From the NCBI GenBank assembly GCA_008933995.1, contig WARS01000981.1, forward strand, positions 186,001-250,000: a stretch of 64,000 nucleotides of DNA. The letters run 5' to 3'. Position 1 is the stretch's first letter; every line of letters starts with the position of its first letter. Source of the stretch: Datnioides undecimradiatus. Its lineage: Eukaryota; Chordata; Actinopteri; Lobotiformes; Datnioididae. The notes under the pieces are model-generated. The model was not told the DNA's origin. It saw only the letters and a list, made by a program, of their open reading frames with translations, and made no database searches. Positions 1-9,288 of the stretch are shown here, piece by piece. Position numbers and translations under genes: made by a program.

Positions 1-211
<211 letters not shown>

Positions 212-339
212 TTAACCTCCTACAGGCTTCATTTTAATTACTTTTAAAAAGGCTTTGTCGACTCTGTGCAGTTCACTTTACCTCCTGCTCTCAGCGATGT
301 TATAAGAAATGTCAGTTTTCAATGGAAATCAAGGTGTTA

Positions 340-484
<145 letters not shown>

Positions 485-1484
485 CTGAGGGGAGCGTCCA
501 AAATATAACAGCATGCTTTGCCTTGTTCATTTTATAACTCATACTCTTTTCTCTCTGGTCCTACTATAACCAGTCACATGGTTACATACACTAATAACTA
601 TTTCTCACTCAAAAAAATAACCTAATGCATCAATTATAATAGTTTCACTAGTTCAAAGCTGAGGTCAGATGCTTTGATGATCACTGTTTAAATCTTGGTT
701 TAGTGTTTGCTGTTTATTGTCATTACGATCAATCAGACATCTGCAGAAATGTCAGAGAACTGTCTTTATTATTGAGTTTTCGTTCACTCAACACGACAGG
801 CCTTTTGTTTTCCCTTCGTCTGACTCAAAGTGTTTGAGGCTCGGTCATTTTGGGCCACCTGGGAAAACTTTTCCTCTGGTTTGGCAGCTGCATAGACACA
901 GCGTGCCGAGCCAATCCAGACACTGTTTGCAGCCGCTCGCACCAATCACACTACCGAACAGCTCTTCATCCCGCATCCACCAATCCGCCACGTCTGTGTC
1001 GGATTTAAGGACCAATGGGGTTGTAGTCTGCAGAGTTTTAGGGCGGGACCTGCAGCCTAAACCCCGCCTCATACCGCAAGATTATGGCCGCAGACCCAAA
1101 TGAACCTACCACTGTAGAGGCAACGAGCGGGACGTAAACTTTGACATTTTTGCTCAAAAACAAACAACGTGTGCACACAAGACTAGCAACAACACGTAGG
1201 AGACAAGTGTAGCTATCGAATAAGCGACACAGCGTGCGGAGTGATGGGGTATTAAAGAGAAACAGCGAAGTAGAAGCGGCCTGTGAAGTGGAGCAGATAT
1301 TTCGGCAGTGAAGTACGGAGCCGTTTGTCTGTGCTGGGCATCGGGGCAGCTGCTTTTCCTCCTCTCTACAGCGTCGAAATAACACGCCATTCCTACATTA
1401 AAACAACTTTAACTGTCTCATTTTCCTGTTTTAAAGGCGAATAGTATACTATGTTCTAAAAAGTATGAGAAAAATGCCACTTAC
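485..1484 (-). other. H3.3 5'UTR intron, containing a CCAAT/GC-box block
   Basis: Intron 1 of the H3.3 gene by the splice sites at either end. It is not plain intron: four CCAAT boxes in one orientation start at 911, 942, 980 and 1012, and GC boxes lie at 1041-1047 and 1062-1068. This looks like a second promoter or an intronic enhancer. The open frames at 717-1103 (+) and 1038-1385 (-) have no recognisable homology and are treated as chance. Confidence 0.55.
911..1068. promoter_or_regulatory. Cluster of four CCAAT boxes plus two GC boxes
   Basis: CCAAT occurs at 911-915, 942-946, 980-984 and 1012-1016, always on the plus strand, at start-to-start spacings of 31, 38 and 32 bases. It is followed by GGGCGGG (1041) and CCCCGCC (1062). 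NF-Y-bound promoters of cell-cycle and histone genes characteristically have CCAAT boxes spaced about 31-35 bases apart. Whether it drives the H3.3 gene, an opposite-strand transcript, or acts as an enhancer is not decidable from sequence. Confidence 0.6.
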
Positions 1485-1605
1485 CGGGGCTGAATTTAAC
1501 GCTTTTCTCCGCACGGATACAAGCGTGTTGTGGTTGTCTGGCAGTGTCAGATATTTACTATCTCTCACACAATGGAAGCAGGGAGAGCAGGAGCAAAATG
1601 GCGGC
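1485..1605 (-). other. h3f3: H3.3 non-coding first exon (5'UTR), 5' end approximate
   Basis: The minus strand has a near-perfect donor, CCCCG|GTAAGTGG, with the last exon base at 1485. It faces the acceptor at 486-485 across a 1.0-kb intron. H3.3 genes are known to carry an intron in the 5'UTR, so this is the natural first exon. The transcription start is inferred from the promoter motifs at 1593-1642 and is not seen directly. No ATG of consequence lies in the exon. Confidence 0.65.
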
Positions 1606-1642
1606 CGGCCGTGTCAATCATCTGTCTCCCAGAATGCAACTG
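1593..1642. promoter_or_regulatory. Probable H3.3 core promoter: YY1-like and ZNF143-like motifs
   Basis: Bases 1593-1606 read GCAAAATGGCGGCC, a close match to the YY1 site found near start sites of housekeeping genes. Bases 1626-1642 read CTCCCAGAATGCAACTG, a close match to the ZNF143/Staf element (core CCCAGAATGCA). Both sit just upstream of, or at, the non-coding first exon of the H3.3 gene. No TATA box is evident, as expected for this promoter class. Factor binding is inferred from motif match only. Confidence 0.55.
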
Positions 1643-3145
1643 CCAACATTTGTAAACACTGAAACTTCATTTCCTCTCCTCTGACTCTGTTCCAGGCGCC
1701 GTCAGTGTGGAATACGCTCTGACGATACTATAATGATAACAAAGTGATTAATATTAATGTGTAATTATTTAATGTTTGGACGTAGCTGTTGCAGTTTTTT
1801 TTGACTATTTCGTGTTTTTCCACCTAATTATTCTTCAAATAAGAAAAGAAAGGAAATAAAATTGATTTTAAGAAATAAGATAATAAATATGAGCGACATG
1901 GCCCTGAAAAAACACAACAATGATCAGAAAGGGGTATAAATATATGGTTATCAAGAGAAACAGACATGTTACAAAATACATACAAGAGACTGTTTTGATC
2001 AGTGGTACATTTGCTCAGACCGTACTTGTTTCCTTGTCACTCCTACATTTAGTTAATGCTGTATTTACTATGTGGATTCTGGTTATCGATACATAATATT
2101 ACCAAAGATGTAACATTTTAGATCACACTACCCAGCAGAGGCCAATTAACATAAGCGCCACCTTTTCTATCGGAGTGACATGTTCATTAATGCACCATGA
2201 AAGCAGGCCTGTTGCTTTGTGCTATGGTATTTAGACCCTATGGTATTAATACTTTAACTTATGGAAAAATCGTATTACTTCTTCTTTCACTGATATACCA
2301 GTGTAGTGTTTTAATGTTCAATATAAACATTAAAATATCAACATTTCTTTTTAAATAGAGATTATATTAAAATATGTGCATGGAGAGACAGTTCGTCCCA
2401 TAGCTACAGGCCTGTAGGACAGTGTCAGGTGCACAGGTTTCTGTCCACAAAGAACAGAACTGACCTCTTTGCTGTAAAGCAGGACTCTGAAAATACTGTT
2501 GGAGCAACTGATTTTATATTATAACAATATAATAATTGTTGTGCTCGCTTCTCTTTTTCCTCATAAACAGCACTTCAGTTTAAATAGAGTCCGTATCTGT
2601 ATTCATGTGCTAGCAGGGTTTTAACAAGTATGCATTCACTTTCTATTACTATGGACAGGTCCCTGATTGTGTTTGAGTTTACTGTCGTTCAGATATCTCA
2701 GTGGCTCAGTGGTTTAGCTGAGAGACAGACAAAATGACATTAATGTTGAAATAAACAGAAAACTTAGTATGTGTCGTGTACACATGTGAAAACTGTATCA
2801 CTCAATATCTGAGGTTATGACAGGCGTGCTGGGGTTTTACGCCCCTGATCACACAGCTGGCTGAGATATGGAAGAGTAAGGAACATGTGAGCTCGGGGCT
2901 GCACTGCAAAGCCACATTCAGAGCTCATGTTCCTGCGATGGCATCTTTTCAACACAGTCTAGTTCCAGTTGATCTGGATGAAAGCTGATGATGAAGCGTT
3001 AATGCTGTCATCAGTCGTTCCGACACGAAGGTTATGCCAAGTTTCACCCTGGTGCTGCAAAACTACTTTTGATTCAGAACCAACCTTCATGTTTTAATGG
3101 ATGTTTGGCCTCAGAGCCAATTTTTTCATTTTTTCTAATAGTTCC

Positions 3146-3163
3146 TGCTGCCCTCTGTTGGCC
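3146..3163 (-). promoter_or_regulatory. CTCF-like motif
   Basis: The minus strand reads GGCCAACAGAGGGCAGCA, matching the CTCF core (CCA-S-Y-AG-R-K-GGC) except for one position. It lies in the intergenic space between two genes, a sensible place for an insulator. Such matches also occur by chance, so occupancy is only a possibility. Confidence 0.35.
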
Positions 3164-3974
3164 TCGTTTAAAAAAAGTCCTGATTTAGCTTTTCTCTTTG
3201 AAAATCAGGCAGAACTCAGTTTGATCATGTGTTAGTGCTCTCGCCACCGCAGCAGTTAGAATTCAAGCTGGAGGTGTGATGAAGTATCTCAACTAATTCA
3301 GTTTAGTCAGTTCAAGCTGTGCTTCAGTAACAGGCCTTAGATCGTTAAATCAGAAACGAGTCAATAAAACTTGAATTAAAAAGCATATTTAAGCTTCACC
3401 CACACTCATAAAACTCATGGGTGGAGATGTTTTCACTGGGTGACATGCAGACATTCAGCATGCTTCCTCCTGGTTTGGTGGATCTTATTTTGTTTCTGTC
3501 AAGATTGAATGAATGGTGTTTTTTGATGAGCCTGGTTATAAAATGCCAGTTTTATGTGAATTATGTGTCTGGCAACAGAACAGCTGTTTCTGATGAAACA
3601 ACAGGGATGTTACTCTTTAACATGAAAATCGACCTCTGATGGGGGTTTTAATAACCATCATCTTCATGTTTGTCAGAGACTGAGTGTGTCTCTGGCAGAA
3701 AACACACACTTAGTTTTTCATACAGTGATGCTGCACAATTACCCTGGTCTCTTCTGGCTGGCTTCGGCACTCGTACTCAAAACTGGACCAAGTTCAAAAA
3801 GTGTTGTTCCCATTACTCACTCGTACACAAAAACAAGGAGAAATAGGGGCCAGGCTGAAAAGCACAGAAGCACCACAGCGCCACACCCCGATCACTCCTG
3901 TGCACGTCTGCAGAGTGGGAGGAGGTGGAGATGTGTTGCCCATCTTTGTTTCTACTGTGTGGATGTGCAGAATT

Positions 3975-4340
3975 CTGCTGATACTAAAGTGTATTGAGGT
4001 CTTCGGTGCCCTGGATAAAGCTGTTGCAGTAACTGAGCCTGGATGTGATTAAAGCATGAATGAGTGTCTGCAGCAGCAGATGACAGTGCAGGGGAGGTTG
4101 GGGAGTTGAGGCCAGTAATTATGATTTCAGATTTATTGTTGCTGAGTTGTTTTATTCAGCCAGTCTTTAACATGTGTTAGGCAGAAAGTAAGCGTGGAGC
4201 AGGTGGCAGCAGACAGGGTCTTTGAAGAGAGGTAGAGCTGGGTGTCATCGGCGTCGAATGGAAGTACAGAGGCTGTGATGACAGAGGGGCTGACCAAGTT
4301 TAGGAGGAGGAGAAGGGACAAAGCAACAGGGCCATGGGTG
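3975..4340 (-). mobile_element. Decayed LINE (L2/Rex1-like) reverse-transcriptase fragment
   Basis: The minus strand encodes ...DADDTQLYLSSKTLSAAT... and ...CLTHVKDWLNK. The first is the reverse-transcriptase catalytic box (normally YADD followed by TQLYLS), the second the helical stretch that follows it in fish L2/CR1-clade LINEs. About 60 bases further on in another frame is QTLIHALITSRLSYCNS, the motif (LIHAFITSRLDYCNS-like) that normally lies some 60 residues downstream. So the copy has an internal deletion, frame shifts and a degenerate Y-to-D change in the box. It is dead, and both ends are approximate. Confidence 0.75.
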
Positions 4341-5439
4341 ACGCAGCTAATGCAGAGCCGAAACTCTATATGGATATGACACGATTTCAGTCAGAGATGT
4401 CGGATGGTAACCAGGCGACAGGTGTATATTTCAAGTCACGTGAGTGCAGTGGTGTGGCTGATACAGATCAGGATCGTATGGAAGCAAAGGGTATGTGATT
4501 TTGATGAGGGCTGTGTCAGTGCTAAGTGAAGCTTCCTCAAGGTGTCCAGCCTATAATCCTTATTAATGCACAGAGGTGTTTCAGCACATCTTCACGTTAT
4601 TGAAACAAAGAGTCTGAGTCGAGGCTCTTTAAAGGTGTTTTCATTCACAGTGACTCACCACATCACATTCTGATGCTTGCTGCAGGACTAATGAAGTTAT
4701 GAATCCTCAGCAAACGTGCAGCATAATATATTTTAAAGTGTTCTGAGTCCAGCATTGTTTAGATGTACATGTCACTGGTCTTATTCCCTGTCTTTGCTGG
4801 TGCATTGCTGCCACATGTGGCTCCCTGGATTAATGAGAATCCGCAGCACTGTATCACACCGACCCGCGTGCGAGCATGAAACAATCTAAATAACTCGATT
4901 TCTCTGCCAGAGGTCAAACACTCACAGGACCTTAGCGTTAAAGGCACAGGGAGTGGGGTTTGTCACACTGTGCACGCTAACACAGCAAAATGAGTAAATA
5001 CGGGCAGAGGGCAGAGTCTCTGCAGGTACAGACACACACACTGCCACCAGGCCTTGTGTTGATGGAGAGAGTTTACTTTATAGACTGTTTCTAGGAAGAT
5101 CCTACACATTCTGCCTTTACTGTAAACGGTGAGCACCCTTTAACTTCTAAAGTAACATACTGGCATCACATCAGTCTAATGTGACTAGCTGGTAATGATT
5201 TAGGTAGAACTCTGAAAGGTCTGTAACTTTAAGACAAAAACTTGTATGTGGCCTTCACAGCTAACTGTGACACAAGGCGAGAGGCTTGGACACAGCTGAG
5301 CAGCGTTCAGCATCAGGCCCAATGATGACACTCGTTTATTTTGTGCTGAACTGTCAGAGAGGAGAAAACAGGTGTGTATGCTGAGAGGTGTGATCACACA
5401 CACATTAAAAGACGTGGATTACAGCTATTCCTGAACAGT

Positions 5440-5445
5440 TTTATT
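5440..5445 (-). terminator. Poly(A) signal of arhgap32
   Basis: AATAAA on the minus strand. About 20 bases downstream is the likely cleavage point (near 5420), followed by a U/GU-rich element (TCTTTTAATGTGTGTGTG on the minus strand, near 5395-5412). Signal plus GU-rich downstream element is the canonical vertebrate arrangement. Confidence 0.75.
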
Positions 5446-6598
5446 TCATATCTAACTTTAGATACCTCTAGTTTGAGACAAGAGTGTTTTCACATTCAAG
5501 TACACGGTGCCTTAACTTCTACGCCCCATCTGAAAAGGTAGAGGCTTTAGATAAGGCAAGAGGAGCAAAACCTGCAAGCGATATAGAAGTCAAACAGTTA
5601 CAGAGTACAACCTGGATTTAGACATATCTGAAACATATTGTAATCCATACATTATGGTGAACCAAAAGGGCATGTGGTATAATACCAGATGAATGTACTA
5701 TACATCGATTTCCAGCCTGAAAACAAATGGGCCCCAGTTTTCTTAAAAAACGTTTCCCTCCCTCATCGTTTTAAATCCAGAAGCAGCGAGGCCGTACAGA
5801 AACCAAACAACGCAGTGGGTCGCCCGTCAACCCTGAACTGTCAAGACTCACCCAAAGTGATCTGAAACGTAGACATCACAACGTTTGTGCATTATGACAA
5901 TGGACTTGACGATGACGGTAAACACAAATATGGTCTGCAGGAACAGATTTTAAGGCTCATCACCGAGTCGATTTCCCCCACGAAGCAGCGGCGCCCCGTT
6001 CTTCACCGTGTCGTTCCAGAGGACGATGTTTGCAGCTTTATTCGGTCACTCCAGTTCATCAAAGTACCGCGAATGTGATGGAACAAAAGGAATAAAAACA
6101 ACCTCTTACACGTCTGAAAGCCACAACAGCCATTCATCCACCTTCACCCCTGCATCCCACGTGTGCAACAACTGCGCCAGGTCGTTTGGTCCCTCTTCCA
6201 ATGAAGAACAAACATTCGAATTAGGAGTCGCTGAAATCTGTTTATAGCAAAGTTACAGAAAATGGCACAGTCACAGAAAATCAGACTCTGATCACCACCG
6301 TGTTAACCCACAGGAACCCACTGCAGCTCCCTGTTCCTCGAGACAAACGCGGCCACGCCGTACCGCCTGCCGTTAGCGGAGGGAGGGCGCGGCGACCTAC
6401 GCGTGTCCTCCTCCAATAAGTTGTGCTGTAACATCCAGAAAAGAACGCAATGGATAGTGAAGTACACAGAACTGTTCTGTAAAAGAGTGCATGCATTTCT
6501 AAAATGCAAACCTTAATCCCAGTTGCTCACGCCCAGCACCACACCTAAAAAGAAAACAAAATACAACTAAAAATCCCTTTTTACTAGTGATTCTAGTC

Positions 6599-6646
6599 AT
6601 ATATATATATATATATATATATATAGATAGTATATATATATATATT
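6599..6646. repeat. TA dinucleotide microsatellite in the 3'UTR
   Basis: About 48 bases of alternating T/A with one GATAG interruption. It lies inside the inferred 3'UTR of arhgap32, so it would be transcribed and could form an AU hairpin. Confidence 0.95.
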
Positions 6647-6945
6647 TTACATTTTTGTGGTTCCTGTAAAAGTACCTTACGTCTTTCATAGTATTTACAG
6701 TTATGACTGGCTACTGTCTCAATCAATCACGATAATATGACCTCTTGGACAATAATTTCAGGTACATTCAGGACTTTCTGTAAAAAGTCTTACAATTTTC
6801 TTTACAATTCATTAAAAATACAGAGGAGCAAAAATATTGGTGAGACGACAGTCCACTGTCCTGCAGAGGCTGCTCAACCGTAGCTCAACAGAGTCTCTCT
6901 TCTACACAGCTAAAGGTAATTTTACACGTTTCCCCCCTAAACGCT

Positions 6946-9288
6946 TCATTCTGTACGGATCTCTGTCTCTGGCCTCTGCATGGCCAGGTCAGTCTGGATA
7001 AAGGCTCCCTGGCCCAGTGCTGTGGAGTACGCTCTGTTGCTGAGGCTCGCTGTGAATCCGGCGGCGGGGTACGAGACGGAGCCTCCACGTTTTTGAACAG
7101 GGGCCTGAGGCTGAGGTACTGGGTGGTAATCGTCCAAGTTATCGTAGTGGGACTGTGCCGTTTTAGTGCTGTGTTTCTGATATGAGTAGTCTCTGTCCAG
7201 CTCAGGCTTCCCCTGGCTGTAGTGCTGCTGCTCTCTGACGCTGTGCGACCGCTCCGGTTTAGAGCGGGCTAGTTGTTCCCTGGGGGCTGCAGGCTGCTCG
7301 TCCATGTTGTGGTAGCCGCTCGATGCTTTGACTTTACTCTGGTGGTGGTCAGAGTCTGGACACTCGTAACGTGGCTGGAAGTTCCTCTTGTTGGGATACT
7401 CCTGCTGCCAGTGTTTGGACCTGCCGCTGTCCCCGCCCTGCTTGTCGTCTCCAGTCTCATACTTGGCGTCGTGCCGGCCGCTCTCCTGCTGATGGGAGAG
7501 GCTGTGGCTCAGAGTAGCAGGAAGGGAGTGAGATGATTGGCATTTCTTGGAACTGCTTTGCTTGCTGAGCCCGTCAGACTTGTCGCTCACTGCACTGCCC
7601 TGGACATGCTTGTCAGTCTCCATGTACATGAGGACATCAGGGTCTGACAGCATGTGTCTAGGGAGGTAGCGGCCATCTTTGCTCTCGGCTGCAACCAGCA
7701 CAGCTTTACCTGGGTCAGATTTGCTGCGCAGGTGCAGGGTTTCATACCCTGATATATCTGCAGGTGCAAACAAGCCCACGTTGTCGTACTGAGAGAGGAC
7801 GGGGCCTTTGATCTTTTGTCTTGCCCTGCTCTCCCTGCGGATGGAGTGCATGCGGAGCCTTTCTGACTCCTCTGGGTCCCAAGAGAGGTAAGCAGCAGCT
7901 TCCTTCGATCCATGACTGGGTGGCATGTCCCTGCTCACAAAGCTGTGCTCCTTCCCGGGTGGCAGGACATGGCGAGAGAGGTAGTGGTATCCAGTGGCCT
8001 TCCCACCTGGTCTGCCAGCGACGGCTCCCGGATCTCGGCCGAAGGAGTGGAAGTGCCGCACTCGGATGGTGCCGTAAGGGTCGATGTCGTAGTAAGGTGC
8101 CTCCAGAGGGCCTGAACCGGAATACGGACTGTAGCGGTACTGGACCCGTCCATTCTCAAAGTAAGGCTGCAGCTGGGTGACGTGGTAGTCGGCTTGTGAG
8201 GACTGTTGCGGGGGCTGCTGGTAGGCTTTGCAGGGATACATGGGCCGGTGGTAGAAGAATATATCGTCGTCTGGAGGAACTTCAGTCCTCTGAATGGGCA
8301 CGGAGCGGATGGTGGAAGGAACATGGAGTGAGTGCACTCTGCGGATGGTGGGATAGCCGTGGGTTCTGTCATGGCTATAACCCTGGTGCCCTGGCCCTGG
8401 AGACACGTACACACTGCGGGGGTTTCCCCTGGACTTTATGGAGTGGTGGTAGGACCTGGGGCCTAAAGTGCTGTATCTGTTGTCCACTCGGGCACTGTAA
8501 GGTATCTGAGGCTCAGATTTGGACACGAAGGAGAGGTGTGGGGGGACGCTGTCTGGCCGGTAGTGGTGTGGCATGGACTGCGGGCCCAGAGGGACGGGCC
8601 TCTGGTGGTAGTATGCAGCTCCCGCAGGCTCAATTAGAACCGGCTCTCCTTTAACGTGGTACAGGTAGGCTGGCTGGTGCGTGGAGGATTTACGAGGAGA
8701 CAGAGGATGATGAGGCAGAGGTTCTTCCAGATGTCCAGGCGCAGCACCTTCACCCAGGATTTGGTAGGACGCTTCACTTTGGCTGAGGGCTGCAGTGGCC
8801 AGTTTGCTCTCTATAGTGCGGACGGGAGGGGCCGGGGGTCCGTATGAGTCGTGGTACTTTGCAGGGTCTGTGCAGGGCTGCACTGGCTTAATGGCCTCCC
8901 AGGGTTTCTCAACAGGCTCAGCAGAGGTGGGGGCCACTCTGGCGCTGGCCTTGGAGAGGGGCTGAGGTTGGGTTGGGGGCTGTGACTGGACCTGTGGCTG
9001 AGGCTGCGGGTGAGGCTGTGAGGGAGGATGAGACGGTGGGTGAGGCTGTGGATGGGGCTGAGGATGGGACTGTGGAAGGGATGGAGGATGAGACGGAGGA
9101 TGTGGCTGTGTTTGAGCTGGGAGCTGTGCTGGAACATGAGGCTGTGTCTGAGCCGGGCTCGGCTGCTGACTTTGTGCCTGGTGCTGGGGCAGTGAGACAG
9201 CGTGGCGCTTGGGCTTCTGAATGGGCGGAGGGGGCTGCTCTGATGGTTTTGGGAGCACCGGGGGTGGGGCCGTCTCCTCTGGTTTGAC
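6946..9288 (-). CDS. arhgap32: arhgap32 last coding exon (C-terminal 780 residues and stop)
   Basis: Encodes residues 1177-1956, from VKPEETAPPPV to RPETEIRTE and a TGA stop. It opens after a TTTTTTCCTCAG acceptor, in phase 0. Contents: a proline-rich start (PPPPIQKPKR); a Gln/Pro/His/Ser low-complexity tract (about 1236-1278); the family-conserved block RTEVPPDDD...YHVTQLQPYFENGR and its YRYSPYS continuation; SQYDN (Tyr about 1677) and HYDNLDDY (Tyr about 1891), which are candidate Src-family phosphotyrosine/SH2-docking sites; and the conserved end YSTALGQGAF. In mammals this tail binds Fyn, Crk-type adaptors and NMDA-receptor complexes. A single uninterrupted 2.3-kb exon encodes it, as in the family. 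Several long frames on the other strand here are compositional shadows. Confidence 0.95.
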   Translation of the reverse strand, partial: VKPEETAPPPVLPKPSEQPPPPIQKPKRHAVSLPQHQAQSQQPSPAQTQPHVPAQLPAQTQPHPPSHPPSLPQSHPQPHPQPHPPSHPPSQPHPQPQPQVQSQPPTQPQPLSKASARVAPTSAEPVEKPWEAIKPVQPCTDPAKYHDSYGPPAPPVRTIESKLATAALSQSEASYQILGEGAAPGHLEEPLPHHPLSPRKSSTHQPAYLYHVKGEPVLIEPAGAAYYHQRPVPLGPQSMPHHYRPDSVPPHLSFVSKSEPQIPYSARVDNRYSTLGPRSYHHSIKSRGNPRSVYVSPGPGHQGYSHDRTHGYPTIRRVHSLHVPSTIRSVPIQRTEVPPDDDIFFYHRPMYPCKAYQQPPQQSSQADYHVTQLQPYFENGRVQYRYSPYSGSGPLEAPYYDIDPYGTIRVRHFHSFGRDPGAVAGRPGGKATGYHYLSRHVLPPGKEHSFVSRDMPPSHGSKEAAAYLSWDPEESERLRMHSIRRESRARQKIKGPVLSQYDNVGLFAPADISGYETLHLRSKSDPGKAVLVAAESKDGRYLPRHMLSDPDVLMYMETDKHVQGSAVSDKSDGLSKQSSSKKCQSSHSLPATLSHSLSHQQESGRHDAKYETGDDKQGGDSGRSKHWQQEYPNKRNFQPRYECPDSDHHQSKVKASSGYHNMDEQPAAPREQLARSKPERSHSVREQQHYSQGKPELDRDYSYQKHSTKTAQSHYDNLDDYHPVPQPQAPVQKRGGSVSYPAAGFTASLSNRAYSTALGQGAFIQTDLAMQRPETEIRTE

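Larger units (their letters stand above)
1650..5415. other. Intergenic region between H3.3 promoter and arhgap32 3' end
   Basis: About 3.8 kb, mostly AT-rich single-copy-looking sequence without a supportable exon. It contains a CTCF-like motif (3146-3163) and a decayed LINE (about 3975-4340), listed separately. Open frames in it (for example 3421-3639 and 3686-3997 on the plus strand) are short and unrecognisable, apart from the LINE shadow. Confidence 0.7.
5416..6945 (-). other. arhgap32: arhgap32 3'UTR
   Basis: Runs from the stop codon (6948-6946) to the poly(A) site near 5420, about 1.5 kb. It contains a TA dinucleotide repeat at 6599-6646. The small open frames in the region are not supported as genes. 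Its extent is inferred from the poly(A) signal. Confidence 0.7.

Noticed and set aside
7273-8847. Plus-strand open frames of 60-152 residues opposite the last arhgap32 exon
   Set aside because: Shadows of a GC-rich coding exon; no homology and no splice or promoter context.
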